Shown here one piece after another: positions 11,701 through 26,700 of a stretch of DNA of 64,000 nucleotides (positions are counted from its first letter, which is position 1; each line of letters starts with the position of its first letter). The stretch is from Cymodocea nodosa (lineage: Eukaryota > Streptophyta > Magnoliopsida > Alismatales > Cymodoceaceae): the NCBI GenBank assembly GCA_036874045.1, contig JAZBRI010000011.1:11352501-11416500 (forward strand), read 5' to 3'. Both the position numbers and the translations under genes were made by a program. Below the pieces are notes generated by a model. It made no database searches. It was not told where the DNA came from and was given only the letters and a program-made list of their open reading frames with translations.

Positions 11701-14700
11701 ATTGACATGAGACTTTCTCTCAACATAGAGGAGATCCAAACAGAGCACCTGTCAACTTTGACTAATATACCCCTTCAAAGTCCCCATCGCAAACAACAAT
11801 TCCAGGCCCAAGAGAAATTCTAAGTTGAAAAGCTCTTGAATGACACCACATGGTTGGCTAGGAAAGGACCCGTTGTGACAGGTCAAAGAATGGTGTGTGG
11901 TGAAATTTCCTTTTGAAATGGATAGGACGTTTAGCCTTTATAATTGGAAACCATGGGAAAATTTTTTGTTTCAAAGAAGACATAAACATAGAGAAAGGAA
12001 ATGTTAATGGAAAATTTTCTATTTTTCTTTCCTTTTCATTGGAATCTGAGTACACAAACCTGCCCTTGGGATATGTTTGGATGGGTTGATTCATCAGTTC
12101 AGTTCCATCATATTTTATTCTATTCTTCTTGTTTCTTGAAGAAAGCTGTAGTACCCATAAATACTTGGATCTTCAATGGTAAAAAATCTCTATCTTATTT
12201 TTTGGGCCTTAATCTTTCTTGGGATAATTTTGGTTGAAATTCTAAAGATAGGGCATTTAGGCATTGTGAATGAGATTCACCTATGGATTTGACATTTTGG
12301 CATTGTGCTCTCGCATTTTTGTAGTGATGGGTTTTGATGACCAAGAAGAAAACCTGATGAGGGGGATAGCCTGTCATAAGCTAGAGTCTGCTTCTCAAGA
12401 TGGAAATGTTTCATTTAGCCAATGTTTTGGGTGAAAACATGAATTCATGTGTCTGATATTGGGAGGATTTGTTTTGATTGTGATGAAAATTGTTGGAACT
12501 ACTATTATCAAACTAATACAAAAGGTCAAAAGATTGACTATTTATGGTGCATGTTGTGCCTCTTGGGATTGGGCTTTATGCTTTTTGGCTTGGCTTTGCT
12601 AGAAGCAAATAGAAGAACAAGGTCCTCTATGTGTTGAAATAGAACACCACTCCCCACTTCTTCCATTTTGTTGATTGTCTGACTTCTTTATAAAGGAAAA
12701 CTGGCAAATGGTTCTAAAGATTTGAGAAGCTACTTTTGATGTGTGGAGAGATGGTGCCCACAAAATTGTGGCTTAAAAACTCTTAGGCTTGGTTTGGTTT
12801 GGTTTACAGGGAGTCTGGATTATGGATAATTAAAATGATGCACATGTTGTTGATGAGATGACTAAAATTGATTTGATTTTGGAGTATCGTAGATGTACTA
12901 TTGATTATCATATTTAGTTATGATTGTGGATATCTAATTATAAGAACAAAAACTTATAATTCAAATTATAATCTTATAATTGAGGGAAAAATAGATTATG
13001 TGATTTATAACAATCAGTTATTGTGCATGATCCTCTCAATTTTCACTATAATCTATCATGCTGAAGTTATTTGTTTTAGATTACTGTCACATTATCGTAA
13101 TCTTATAATTTGAAACAAATGAGCTCTTAATATGATTTTTGCATTCCCAATAAGATTACCTCACTCCTAGTCATCCAAACTCATAGGAAAGGGTGTAAAA
13201 GTAGGGTTGAGTGTCAATTTCGGTGGTTGAAAGTTGTAGACAGTGACAGTAGCATGTTCTAGAAGATGAGACATTCATTTGTTGTTTGATCAGGGAGAAT
13301 GAGTAGTGTGCCATACTGCCATAGTCTACCATAACGACTTTAATCTAGGGCTTGGGCTAAGAGCCCATCATCATTTAAAGATTATCAAAAATTCTGCCTC
13401 TTACTGCAAGTGAAACTCGTCACCCAATAAAATGCAAGTCACCTTAGGTTTTTTATTACAATGAAATAAATACTTGTTCACTATAAAAATGTAGAACTTT
13501 AATTCTTAAAATTTTGATTCAAAAGAAAAAAATTGTGGTGCTGACGTAAATCAATATCATTATCATTGTCACTAATAAACCCCAAAAAGAAATCTTTGAA
13601 ATGGAAGAAAAAAGAGGGAAAGTGATGTAGAAACTTACCAAAATAAAATAGAGGAAACTGAAGGGAAACTAGAAGAATTTGATGAGGAACTAGAAGAATT
13701 TGAACCAAAGTCTAATATATGTAGATTAATATATATTATTAGCACAAGTAATTACATTTGTCTGTATAGTATATGCATGTGTGTTTGTGTGTGGAAGCTC
13801 CCCACATATTGGGATTAAGGTGTTAGTTGTTTTTCTATGTGTAGATCTATTCAGGTGAGCAAAAACTCATGGTGCTGCCACAATATAAAAGGTAATTTAA
13901 TTTGTCAATAACTACCATTTTGATCTGCGCCATAATCTGCAACTACCCATGGGCTGATTTATATTTCATATTTATCCTATGGTCAATATAGTGGACTCAT
14001 CTATGGAGTTAAATGAGCCTTGGATCACTTGACAATTCTTTCATGTGTGTGTAAATAGATATTTTCATAGACGAAATTAGTTGATTAATACAAATTCTCC
14101 ATGTGCCTTTTTAAGTTCTTGCTAATTATCTCATTTTAATATTATTAATAAAGCACTCTTTTCTTAAATTTTCACTGCAGGGAAAGATACGAGGATTTGA
14201 TCAGGGAATGCCAATCTATGCATTCAAGTGTGGGTACTGGCACTCTTGCTTATGTTGTAGGCTCCAAAGTGATGGATGTTAGAACTTTGTCAAAGAATGA
14301 TAACATAAAAGAGAAAGAAGTTTCAGCAAGTGGAACTGAAAATGATAATAGAATAGAAGAAAAGATTCAAGATACAGATGCTTATTTGAATCATGGTGAA
14401 AGTTATAGTGATTCTGCTGAACCTGCCAGTGTTAGGGAAAATACAGATGTCTGCAATTGTTTTTCTACTAAACCTGAGATGGAAGTGGAGGAACCACCAT
14501 TTGCAACCGAGAGCTATTATGATTTTCCTCCTCTGCCTGTCACAGATCTATTTATGAAAGACAATTCTTTGGATGTGGATGGTTGCAAAGTGCATTCTTG
14601 TCTGTCATCTACAGAACATGGAGGAAAAGAGGCAATGCACAGTTTCCAAATTAATAATAACAATGATCTAATAGTAGAATCAAATAACATCTCTTCCACC

Positions 14701-17700
14701 AACATATCCCATACAACCAATGTTGAAACGGAAACATTTAATTCTGGATTTAAAAGAAAAACAAAGGTTAAAAAGTCTCAGGACACCACAAATGAAATTA
14801 CAAATAGAATGAGGTTGCCAGATGCCACAGTTGCAGTTGCTCCAACCACTTCTATACCCAAGGAATTGAATGCAAGGGAAGATAGGGTTTCTGAATGGCT
14901 TTGGACACTTCACCGCATTGGTAAACTTAAATACCTCAGCTATTCCACTTTTGATGATGCTTTGGTAAACTTTTATTTGACAAATTGACATATAGCTTAA
15001 TGCTCCAGTTGTTGATGTTGTGAGAACCGATATCCATCTTGAGTTTTATGGAGATTCAAGGAACATGGCACGAATGTCTGATATCCTGGCTGTTTATGCA
15101 TGGATTGATCCTGCCACTGGATACTGCCAAGGTATATTATATATTTTCAACATAAAGAACTTAATTAGTCCATACTAAATAGACAGATGTTTTCCCAAGG
15201 TCTAAATGCTGAATATCCATTCGATTCTTAGAGTACCGCATGCCCAAATTTTGAACATGCTCACCTGTTGTTCTTGTCTGTAATAGAAATGGCAACTACA
15301 CATACACTAAATGGGAGCATCATTTCCTTGATGCAGCATCCCAATGGTAGCCACTTGACATAAAATTTAGTAATTTACTCAATTAGTCATATAAAAGTCA
15401 TGGAATGTATATTTAGTTCAATATAAGAATTTTGTTCTAACAAAAATCTATGATTGAAAATGGTGGGAGGCTTCCATCAAATTTGGTCAATCATTCCGCT
15501 AACCATTTGGTTGATCACATGGAAAAAATCAAAGGATCTTTAATGGGAATCAAAGAGATTTTGCTAGATGTGAAGACAAGGTGATGGGCTGATCTTGTAA
15601 TGGCGTCTAATGTAGCTTTTGGTACTTGAGAATAAGGCAAGGAATGGAATGAATGAAATTTTAAGGGGCCCAGTTAATTCCAGCCTTTGATATGTAACTT
15701 AACTACACTTCAAAATAACTATTTCATATGGAATGAGATTTTTACTGATTTTGAGAATTTGATTTCTTTCCAAAAACAATGGAATTTCATTCTTGAGAAT
15801 ACAACAGAATGGAATGTTGGATGGCAATAATGTTTGGATACAAACTTTGTCTGAAACTGAAATGATATCAACAAAACGTGGATGAATAGTAAATCAAATT
15901 TTAGTTTTTACTTTCTTTTCTTCGTGCTTTTGGCTTCCTATTTTGGCAACATATCTGTAAGATTTTATTTTGTTCTTTGACTATAGGTCAGATAGTTATA
16001 TTTGGTTCTGTTTGTTTCAGATTGCTGGTGTAAATCATAGGATTATGGTGATGTGAGAATAACATGAAACAAATAACAATGGCATGACAAATTATAGTAA
16101 AAATCTGATAGATTGTGCACCATTACTTCTAGTTGTAAAGTGCATAATTCTTGTAATGAAAAGAACTGGTAGAAGGTTAGATCATTACATTAGCCATTAA
16201 CAAGATCTCCATATATAGAAGTTAAAGAAAGAAGACAAATGCATGAATAGAAATATGGGACACTTACTTGCATGTAACTTAAACTCTAATCATTATTCTA
16301 ATATTCTTCCTCAGTTAAATAGGCAATACCGTAATCATTCCTCAACTTTCTAAGACGTTCAGTTTATAACATAAACATAATCAACGAAATTCATATAATA
16401 ACTCGAGACCAAAGTAGATACTTGTGGTTAACAATAGGCAGGTAGGAATAACAACAGGCAGCAACCCACAGGTATGAACATTAGTCAATTTCTTTGATTG
16501 TATGATAAACAGACATGAACATCAATCAATTGACTTAGTTTACTAGATTTGTCTTATTCAACAATACTTACGATAGATGTTCAAAAGACCCAAATATTGA
16601 TTAGATTGTTGGCATTATTAGACACAATCAATAGAACTTAAACACCTACATTAAAAATTCACTAATCAGGCACAACATTGAGCAACTTGTTGACATTTTA
16701 GACTTAATCAACATACATAGACACTTGCAAACACTAATATTGAAAACTTGCAATGAACACAATCCTTTTTGTGTAAAAAAACTTTTCCTTTTTCTGTCAT
16801 CTTTCCTCTCCTTTACTCAAAAAAACTGATTTTTTTATTCTTTTACCTCCACCATTGTTGTAGAAAAGGAAAAAAAAAGGTTGTTTAAACACTTTTTAGA
16901 CATTTTTCACCTCAGTTCTTTTTGTTTTTTAGAAAAAAGGGGGGAAACAGTTTAGAAAAATGACCATTTTCCCCTACTTTCTTGGGAAAAAATGGCCATT
17001 ATTTTTTCCTTTCAAATGGCTGTTTTATATTTTTTAGATTTCATATTGTGAGTTATTTTCTTTCATATAATTTCATTACCTTATTACTTATTTTGTTGTT
17101 TATAACTTCAATTATATTTTTAATATTCTTAAGGTCCAATTAAACATAATGAAAATAAGTTTTGGAAATTGTATTAGATGTAATTGAATTATAATTTATT
17201 TTATTAAATTATTTCGATGATTACAATACTTGTATATTTGTAAATATATTCATTTTATTTATACCACTTGTTCAAAAAAATCTCCTTTAAACCTCCTTTT
17301 AAAAAATATTTTGATTTTCAATCTGTATATTGTTTGTTTTCCATTTTTCACAAGTAAATCTCCAACAACTCGTTTGTCTCTGTTATCTTTTTTAGCATGG
17401 CTACATTCCCCTTCACCTTTGATCCCCTTTTTGCCTATCCCTTTTTTAATTTTGTACTCTATGTACAATCACTTGTCCCATTTTTGCCCCTTTTCTTCAT
17501 AATTTTTTATAAATATCATGGGCCTCTCACTCCTCTATCTTTCTCTACTTTTTTTGTTTTTAAACATCATGTGCCCCTATCTCTTCTTCTTCATCCTTTG
17601 TTCTTCCATGAACTTATCACAATAGAGAGAAGAGGTGGGTGGGGACTGCAATAGTGGATCTAAGGGTAGGAGGTGGTGATAGCGGATGACCCAAAAAAGT

Positions 17701-20700
17701 GGCTTTTCAATGGTTAAAGAAGCGTGTATTGATCTGACACTAGAAGCATAAGTTCAAGATGGGATTGATGGTACTAGTTGATTGTAGTGTGGGTACCAGA
17801 TTTTTCTCTTAACCCTAGATCTAGGTTTGCCTATTGATTGGGTAGGCAACACTTTAAGGCATCTAAAGGTGATTTCTTCTTGACGTTGTGCTTCATCATG
17901 AGCTTTCCAAATGATAAACCCTAAACCCCCTACCATAGGGATGGGTTGTGGGGGACTTGGGAATATTGGATATGGTGCAATAAGGTTTCAGGAGTGGTAG
18001 GGTGGGGAGAGGGGGTAGGCAGTAAAGGAAGAGGTGGAAGGAGGTGGGTCTATCATCGCCACCACAACAATGTAGTGATTATGGATAGCATTTTCTTATT
18101 CTATTTTGCTATCTAAAAAAATTTGAACTCTGATATCATGTAGAGACCGGAAATAGTGAAAGATGGGATTGTTGGATTAGTTAAAAATGCTTCTATATAT
18201 AGAAGTTACACAAAGATGACAAGTACATGACTAGCAATGTAGGATTACTACCTACATGTAATCCTAACCTTATTCGTATAGTCTAACAATTTCATAATTC
18301 ATTTTTTATGAGATTAGCATATGGATTTTGAGTTTTTGTTCCTATAATTGAGTATCCATAATCTCAACCAAACAAGAAAATCTATGGTATACCTACATTC
18401 TAAAATACTCCAAAATCAAATGATTTTTAGTTACCTTGTTAAATTTCTATAATCTTTATTGTGTATAACCTAGACGCCCTATAATCTAAATGAAACAAAG
18501 CCTTTGTCTTTGTTTTCCTTTGACTAATGGCTTCTTTACAATTGTATTAAAAAAAGAAAATCTTCAATTTAGAAATACAGTGGAAATGATCTTTTAGTCT
18601 TTACTTTAACATTCATTTTATCTCATTCTAGGCATGAGTGATCTGCTCTCTCCCTTCATTGTTCTTTATGAAGATAATGCAGATGCATTTTGGTGTTTTG
18701 AGATGCTTTTAAGAAGACTGGTAAAATCTTAACATTATTTATTTTATTTTGGTCTCGATATGGTGTTGTATCATGTGGAAATTCCCTTCCAATATTTGCA
18801 GCGTGAGAATTTTCAGATGGAGGGACCAATTGGAGTAATGAAACAGTTAAAAGAATTGTGGAAAATCTTGGAACTGACAGATGCTGAAATATTTGCTCAT
18901 TTGTCAGTTATTGGTGCTGAAAGCCTGCATTTTGCTTTTAGGATGTTACTGGTCCTTTTTCGTCGGGAGCTATCCTTCTCTGAGGCACTTCGAATGTGGG
19001 AGGTTTGTATTTCTGCTGATCTTTTGTTGTAGATGGTGTGGTAACTATAAAACACATAATAAGTTGCTTATTATAATTGAATGTCTCTGTGGCACTTCAT
19101 AAGTATTATTTAGAGCCTCGTCTAATCATTATAATAATAAGTTGATTATTTCTACAAATGATATTTAGTCTATTAAAGATATTAGCATTTTGAAGTACAT
19201 TAAAACTGCATTAAGAGCCCAGAAGATGATTCACAAAACAAAGAGCATTTGCTGTACCAATTATCAATCCTTGTTGACCTCAACCTACAGGAACTAGGCT
19301 ATCCACTGCTGTTAAGCCAGTTTGTATGGGTTTGTGCATAGATCGACACTCTAACACCTGGGGCTCTCAGTTTGATCCATCTTCGTGCTTACTAAAAAGC
19401 CTACCCTGAAGAGAAGTAGAATTATTCCAAGAATTTCCACTAGAAGTTTGGAACAGTAATGTATGTTTTCAATTTTATATTCACTCATGATTTGTCTCGG
19501 TTGACCCAATCATGATATTTGAGGGATGGGACCTTTTTTCAAAAAAGTCCTCTAGACAAGTCAAAGACATTTGATGAATCCTTGCCCTTCTGGAATCTCA
19601 GCAAACCCAAGCTCATCTTGTGTAGTGATTGTGGACTTGTGCAAAGATACTATGTTGACAGTTGATGTATCAGACTCGATTCTGTCTTTTGTAACATGCA
19701 ATCTGCTCAAATGGTGGAAGATCAAAATCCAAGTGAGTTCTTCCCAAAGCATTTACATGCCCTTGCAAAAGATGTAGAAGAAGCATGAAAAAGAGTAGGC
19801 AAAGAGGACTTGTAAGGAACATTCAATAGCCATGGGTCCTCTTGGAACCTTTAGGCACAAATGAAAACCATGACTGGTTCTGCTTTTTCTTAAAAAAACA
19901 TGCCTTTCTATCGTCTCTAGTTTCTTGAGAATCGACACAAAAATGCAGAAAATGGAAAGTGCATGGTTTGATAAATTTGATTAAACTCACTATACAAGGA
20001 TTAACATCCCATACAATGAGAGAAGTGATCACTCCATATTTATAATTTTTGCATTTTACCATTGGAGATTATGATTCAAAAGCATGGAACAAACATTGAG
20101 CCATTGAGGCATGGCAAATTTTCCCTTACGTGTCTATTTTTCCAACTTGTTGACACAACATTGAATTCAAAATATTTTTTTTTTGGATAATTCCCCAATC
20201 TATTTAAGGGGAGGGGACCCAATCGAAGTAACTACATAAAGAGAGTAAGCCTAAGCACAACAAGCGAAGGGAAAATAATAAGTAAGCTAGCAACACACTA
20301 CTAACACCAGCTACAACAAGGGACACCCAACTTGTCCAGTTGCCTGACGGGGCTCCATTGGCAGCTCATCAGCATTTCTGTAGAAGCATCTTTGATCACA
20401 AGTAAGTCCAGTCTTGGCGAGTGAGTTGGCAAGCTAGTTGGCTTCTTGAGGGACATGTCAGATTGAGTGAACTTGTTGGACCAGGTCTATAAGATTTGGC
20501 TAGACTGTCAAGGCCTGCTTTGAAACACGTTGATTATTTGAAGGCCATTAAAGAGAGTGAGGGAGTCAGTTTCAATTTCTATAAGCCTTAAATTGAAACC
20601 ATGTTCCTACAGATGATTAGGCCATTTAACATGGCCTAGGGTTCAACCATCACCACATTAATTTGTCCATAGGATTCTTGGAAGGCTGCCAACACCTCCC

Positions 20701-23700
20701 CTTGAGCATCTCAAATGCATCCACCTCCTATTGTGTACCTAGTCATGCTAATCACACCATCTATTTTTGTACCTAGTCAAGACATTGATTTTTTTACAAA
20801 AGATATTAATTGCATTATAAGAATAAAAATTTATAATTTACTCTAAAATCTTACAATATATTAAATTTTTAATTATTGAGTTCATAGAGAAGGGAAGGAA
20901 AAAAAGAAAAGGGAAGGGAGTAGAAAGAATTATTACATAAAAATGGTGAAAGTATTAAAAAAATCATAAAACATCTTGATATGTTTTTTAATTTTTTTAA
21001 ATACATGTTTGCTTGTAAATAATATTCCTCATGTACCTATCTCTTACATTCTCACAAACTTTATTTTCTATTTTAATTAATTTATGTGAGACTTTTTAAG
21101 AAGATATTAACTATATTATAGAAACAAAAATTTATAATTTATTTTAAAATCTTATAATTGATAAAAATTTTAATTATGGAGGTTATAGACAAGGGAAAGA
21201 AAAAAAGAATAAAAAAGATAAGGGAATAGAGAAGAAAAAATTATTGCATAAAAAATAATGGAAGTATAAAAAAAAATCTTAATATATTTTTACTTTTTTT
21301 AAAAAAAAATTATGCTTGCTTTGAATAACATTTCTCCTTGTCTATCATATTCTCACAAACTTTATTTTCTATTTTTTTAATTAATTATGTGAGATTTTTT
21401 AAAGGATATTAACTACATTATAGAACTAAAAATTTATAATTTACTCTAAAATCATAAATTTATAATTTATAAAATATTACTTTTTGACAAAGTATTCCAA
21501 TCTTTTCCTAGGCATTCAACATGGAATTAACTTTTATATAATTCCATTGTTATTGAAATTATTTGTCTTTAGAAGTTTTTTTCACTTATTTATTCATGAT
21601 TGAAGTATAGTCATATATGTGATCGCTATAGTTATATTTAATTGACATTTTATACATGATAATGCTTTTTTATATATTTATTATAACTTTATCTTATTCT
21701 TGAATTTCAAGCTAAAATTTTAAGTTTTTTGGCCATTTCCATAAAAGTATCATGTTTTCATCAATACGATCCTCAATACATTTCTTATTTTTGGAGAATT
21801 GATCCTCAAGATAATACCCACATTTGAATCATTGATTTTAGCATTTTTTTATTTTACAACTTCATAAGAAAAATGGGCAAAACAGATTTCCTTAAAAATC
21901 TTAAAGAGAAGAAACTCTTGAAGTTCTTATCCTTATTGAAAGAGAAGAAAAAATATATAAATTAAGTGTTGAATAAAAAAAGAGAACAGTTGACAAAAGA
22001 CACGAGGAAATTATGTCATCTATGTGGCATAGATGTAATATATAGTTGAGTTTTTTGAAGATGTTGCATTGTGTTAAATAATGTTGTTAGAATTTTGTAC
22101 TAATTATCAGCAAGTTATGTTTATCTTTTATGAAATCTCTTTATGACATGTAAAATTTTATTTTTTTGAAAACTTATTTAAAAAAAATTAAATTTAAAAT
22201 AATCTATGTAAAATATAGTTATTTTTATAATTTTTCATGAAATTTAATGTTAATCATATTAATTAAGATCTAAATAGAAATACTATATATTTATTTCCTG
22301 TTAATTCTAGTAACTATACAAACACCTAAACTTTAATTTCTCATCATTTCTTTTGTTACACAAATACTATTGCAAAAATGCCATTTTCTATTATTTCCAT
22401 TTTCCACCATTTCTAAACTTTTTCGTCATTTTTTTTTCCCACCATTTTTGGTACATAAACAGACCTTTAGTAAAGTTGTCCATAAAGGATTCAATTCAGG
22501 CTTTTATGTTTGCAAAGGATCCCTTGTAGTTGTCATAAAGAAAGCCCACCATTCCTTCCAACATTCCTAGACGGTAGTGGCCACAAAGAACTTCAGAGCA
22601 TTGTACGAGAATAACTTCTTTGCCTATGATAGGATGTGTTGGACAAATTGCATCCAATCATGTTGATTTTTCAAGTTGAGTTTAAGTTTCCTACTCACCT
22701 ATATTCTGCACAGAGTTGTCCATTCTCTGTCAAACCAAAGATGGTGTTCAGAGTCTACTTGATGAAAACTGCAGCATTTGCATCGAGATACTAATTGAAA
22801 ACCCTTTTTCTTTAGTCGGAATGATAGAATGAAACAATCTCCAAAGAAAGAAAGAAATTTTAATAGAAATGAATTTGTTCCAAATACCCTCATTCCATCT
22901 TGCATGTCTATTCCTCTTCTTGATGGTGTCCCATGTAGATTGGAGTGAGAGGTCTCCATTGGATGTTCTGGTCCATCTGAAATCATCATTGGAGTCCATG
23001 AGGTGGCAAAGATTGCTATATCTGGGAAGTTGAAGGTGGTCTAGGATATTGAGATCGGATGCTACATCTGTGACTATCAAATGTTCCTAGCTGGCTCTAG
23101 CATTCACGTATGCTGATATATCACTGAAGGGGAGCCATCAATCCTACCAGAAGTTAATGTTTCCCTTGTCTCCTATCTAGCTAGCGGATTGAGAAATGGA
23201 AAACCAGGCTGCATAGAGGGATTTCCACTTGACTGTTTCATTTTGATTTTGCATGTAGAAGGGGACTCCATACTTGGAAAAGATGACATCGGTCCAAAGA
23301 GTTTTCTTTTTAATTAGTCTCCAAGCCATTTTCATTTTCAGCATCATCATGAGCTCTTCCGTTGGCTAGACCACCTTCTTCCGTTGACTTGGTGATGACA
23401 CTCCACTTTGTCCAATAAGCTTTATCCTATTCCTACAGAAATTTAGCAAACAAAGACTGTATCCTGTCTATGACACCCGTTGGAATATCAAAGGTTCTCA
23501 TAAAATGGATAGGTAAGCTAAAGAGAATATGCTTTAGAAAGGTGATCTTAGTTCTAGGGGAAAGTAGTTTGTTTTTCCATCCAACAAGTTTACTTCGCAC
23601 TTTTTGCACTCTTCCTACAAAGACCTACAAAGTAGATGTGTTTCACTCTTCCTTCAAAAGTTGGACAACTAAGATAATGGAAGGAGAAGTCTCTTCGATA

Positions 23701-26700
23701 AAAACCCATAAATGAATACCAACATGGTAATTTTATTTACAAAAGGTAATTTTCTTTCCCACATTTCCAACATCATGAGTCCACATGAAAATTTTACCAA
23801 TATGTTTTAGCTTTTTAATTTACTGAAGTCCAACACAAAACTAAAGTTGAATTCCTTGGTTGAACAGAGTGTTCAACATACAAGTTTGACACAAATATGT
23901 AGAAGATGAAATTATATATTGACAAATTCTATTAAACTAACTGTACAAGGGTTAACTTCCCATTCAATGAGAGATGGTGATTGCTTTATCATTGACTTGT
24001 AAGGACATTCAACAGCCAATGGCATTCCCAATAACTTTAAACCAAATGAAAACCATTATTTCTCCTCTTCCCTTCCTTTCTGAAGAAATTGTTGTGTACC
24101 TTCTCCACATTCCCTGAAATTCATAGGAATGCGTAAGATTGAAAATAGGTCAATAAATTCAACAAAACTGATGATAAGGGTTAGCCTTGCATATAATGAA
24201 AATGACGACTCTCCATCTTGATAGTGTTTTTCAGACCAATGAACTATCAATTGCCATGACTTGAAAGGAATATTCAAGGTTCTTTGAGAACCTTGAGGCC
24301 AAGAAACCAAGTGAAAACCATGACTTCCTCTTATTTCGAAAAGTGATTTCTCCATCTTGATAGTTATTTTTCAAACTGATTAACTGTCCCAGATCATGAC
24401 TTGAATGGAGCATTCAATAGTCAGGGACTCTCCCAGTACCTTTAGACCAGGATTCCAAATGAAAACCATGGCTTGCTCATCTTCTTCCTTTTCAAAAAAT
24501 TGTCTTTCTCCCATCTGTGTATTTATTTATTTATTTTTGGGTGGCATTTGTGCACATTTATATCATTTATATTTTCTTTTCTGATGGAATTTTGGCATGC
24601 CATTCTCATATTCCAACTAGGCAAATTTAATGAATGCATATGTTGATCGCAAACTTCAAAAAAATTTCTAGTCCTTCACAGGGACATGTGACAATGGCAG
24701 GTTTTGTTTGACTCAAATTAGTTTGCAAACAGAATATTTGTTCAAAGCATTTATTTTTGTTACCAGATGATGTGGGCTGCAGATTTTGTTGAAGGTCTTG
24801 CTCAGGATTTAGAAGGAGATTGTCCTGAACAACTTGTATTACAACTTCCAAAGGATGCAGATGCAGAGATGTGCAGAGAAAGTGCAGATAGTAATAAAAA
24901 TAATATCAGGACCCCACAAGTAGAACATAACAATGGCGAAGTATTTTCATCTGATCACAATGGAGTGAGATCAGATTCTAGATATCCCTTCTGTGGTTTG
25001 GCAAAGGCCAACTTCTGGGCAAGGCACCATCAAATGGAAATATGCACTGTGTCTTCATCAAGGACCAGTGATGACGAATTATCTGTCTTTTGTGTTGCAG
25101 CAATTCTCATCACAAACCGCCAAAAGATCACGAGAACAACTCATTCAATTGATGATCTGATAAAGGTAGGCTTACCATTTTGAACTGTTTTAGTGTACAT
25201 CAATAGTAAGTAAGTGCACCTGTTATCTTTATATTTTTCAGCAACCAAAACTTGGTTTCTAATATAGATAATTCACTACTCTACGGTTCTTCCTGATCAT
25301 TTTCTTTACCATTTTTCTCAATTATATATTCACAATGATCAGCAGCATTAAAAATTACTGAACTTACTATCCAATTTTAATAATTACCATGATATTAAGT
25401 TAATGAGTCATATTAATTATGGGAAATGTTAATTGGGTAAAGATTAGGGTATGTATTTAAAATCATAAAAAATTAATTTAAGTTTATGCTGGATAGCTTA
25501 ATTATGGAAGCTATTTTGTACTTAGACAACTAATAGAAAATTTCAGAGTTAAGAAAAAAAAGACTTTTATATGGTTTTCATTGGTTTAGAAAAAACTTGT
25601 GGCAAAATATCTAGAAACTTATTGTGATGAGTTTTAAAAAGAAAAAGAATAACAATTAGATTTATTTATATTATAAAGGACATATATGAAAGGGAAATTA
25701 CTAGTGTCAATAGTATAGGAGGAGAAATTAGAAAATTTCTAATAGACATAGATTTACTAAAGATCCTCTTTAAGTTTATATCTATTATCTTGGTTATAAA
25801 TGAAATAATTAAGGAGATTCAAGAAAAAATACTTTGTTGCATGCTATTTGTCGATAATATAGTTTTAGCTGATAAAAGTTAGGCATTAGTTTTAAATTAA
25901 AATTATAAAGAGATACTTGAGTTCAAATGATTCAAATTGAATAGGTCAAAAATTAAATATATGGAATGTAGGTTCAATGAAAACAAGAATAATGATAAAG
26001 ATGTATACTTAATCATAAGATCAATAAAAGTAAAACTTTAAATACTTAGGATCTATAATAAGTAGCAATGATTAAATTGAAGATATTATTCATAAGATTA
26101 AAGTAGGATGGATGAAATGGAGGAATACTTATAGAGTGTTGTATGATAGGAGTATATCCTTAAAATTAAAAGGAAAATACTATAAAACTACTATTTGCTT
26201 AATTATACTATATGACTTAGAATGCTGAGTTGTAAAGCATACCTATATACAAAAAATTGATGTTACTATGATATATATGCTTTAGATGAATGAACGATAA
26301 TATTATAAGAAATAAGCTAAAATGATTTTATTAGGAATAGAGTAGGAGTTGCACCAATTAAAGATAAAAGAAAATCAACTTAGATAGTTTGGTTATATCT
26401 TTAGAAAACTAAAAAATGCATCCTTCAGGAAAGGAGAATTACTTAATATAAAAAAAATTGAGAGAAACAAAGGAATGTCTAAAACTACTTAGTTGTGAAT
26501 TATGAGAAAAGATTTAAGTTTATGTAATTTAACAAAAAATTTGACTATAGTTAGACATACATAGAAGAAAATATTTATGTGATTGAGCCTACTTAAAAAT
26601 TGAGAGTAACTTGTTATAGTGGTCCATCATAGATGTATATATATGTAAGTCTATGTAATTTAGTTAGATTGAATCAAGGAAATTAGGAATTCACTCAACT

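Noticed and set aside
14921..14995. Continuation of TBC exon 4 to 14964 and a 31-bp intron
   Set aside because: The intron would be too short for plant splicing and would insert extra residues before the arginine finger. The 14920/15009 join is clean.
17230..17654. Phe/Leu/Pro-rich frames
   Set aside because: Low-complexity T/C-rich sequence in an intron, open by composition.
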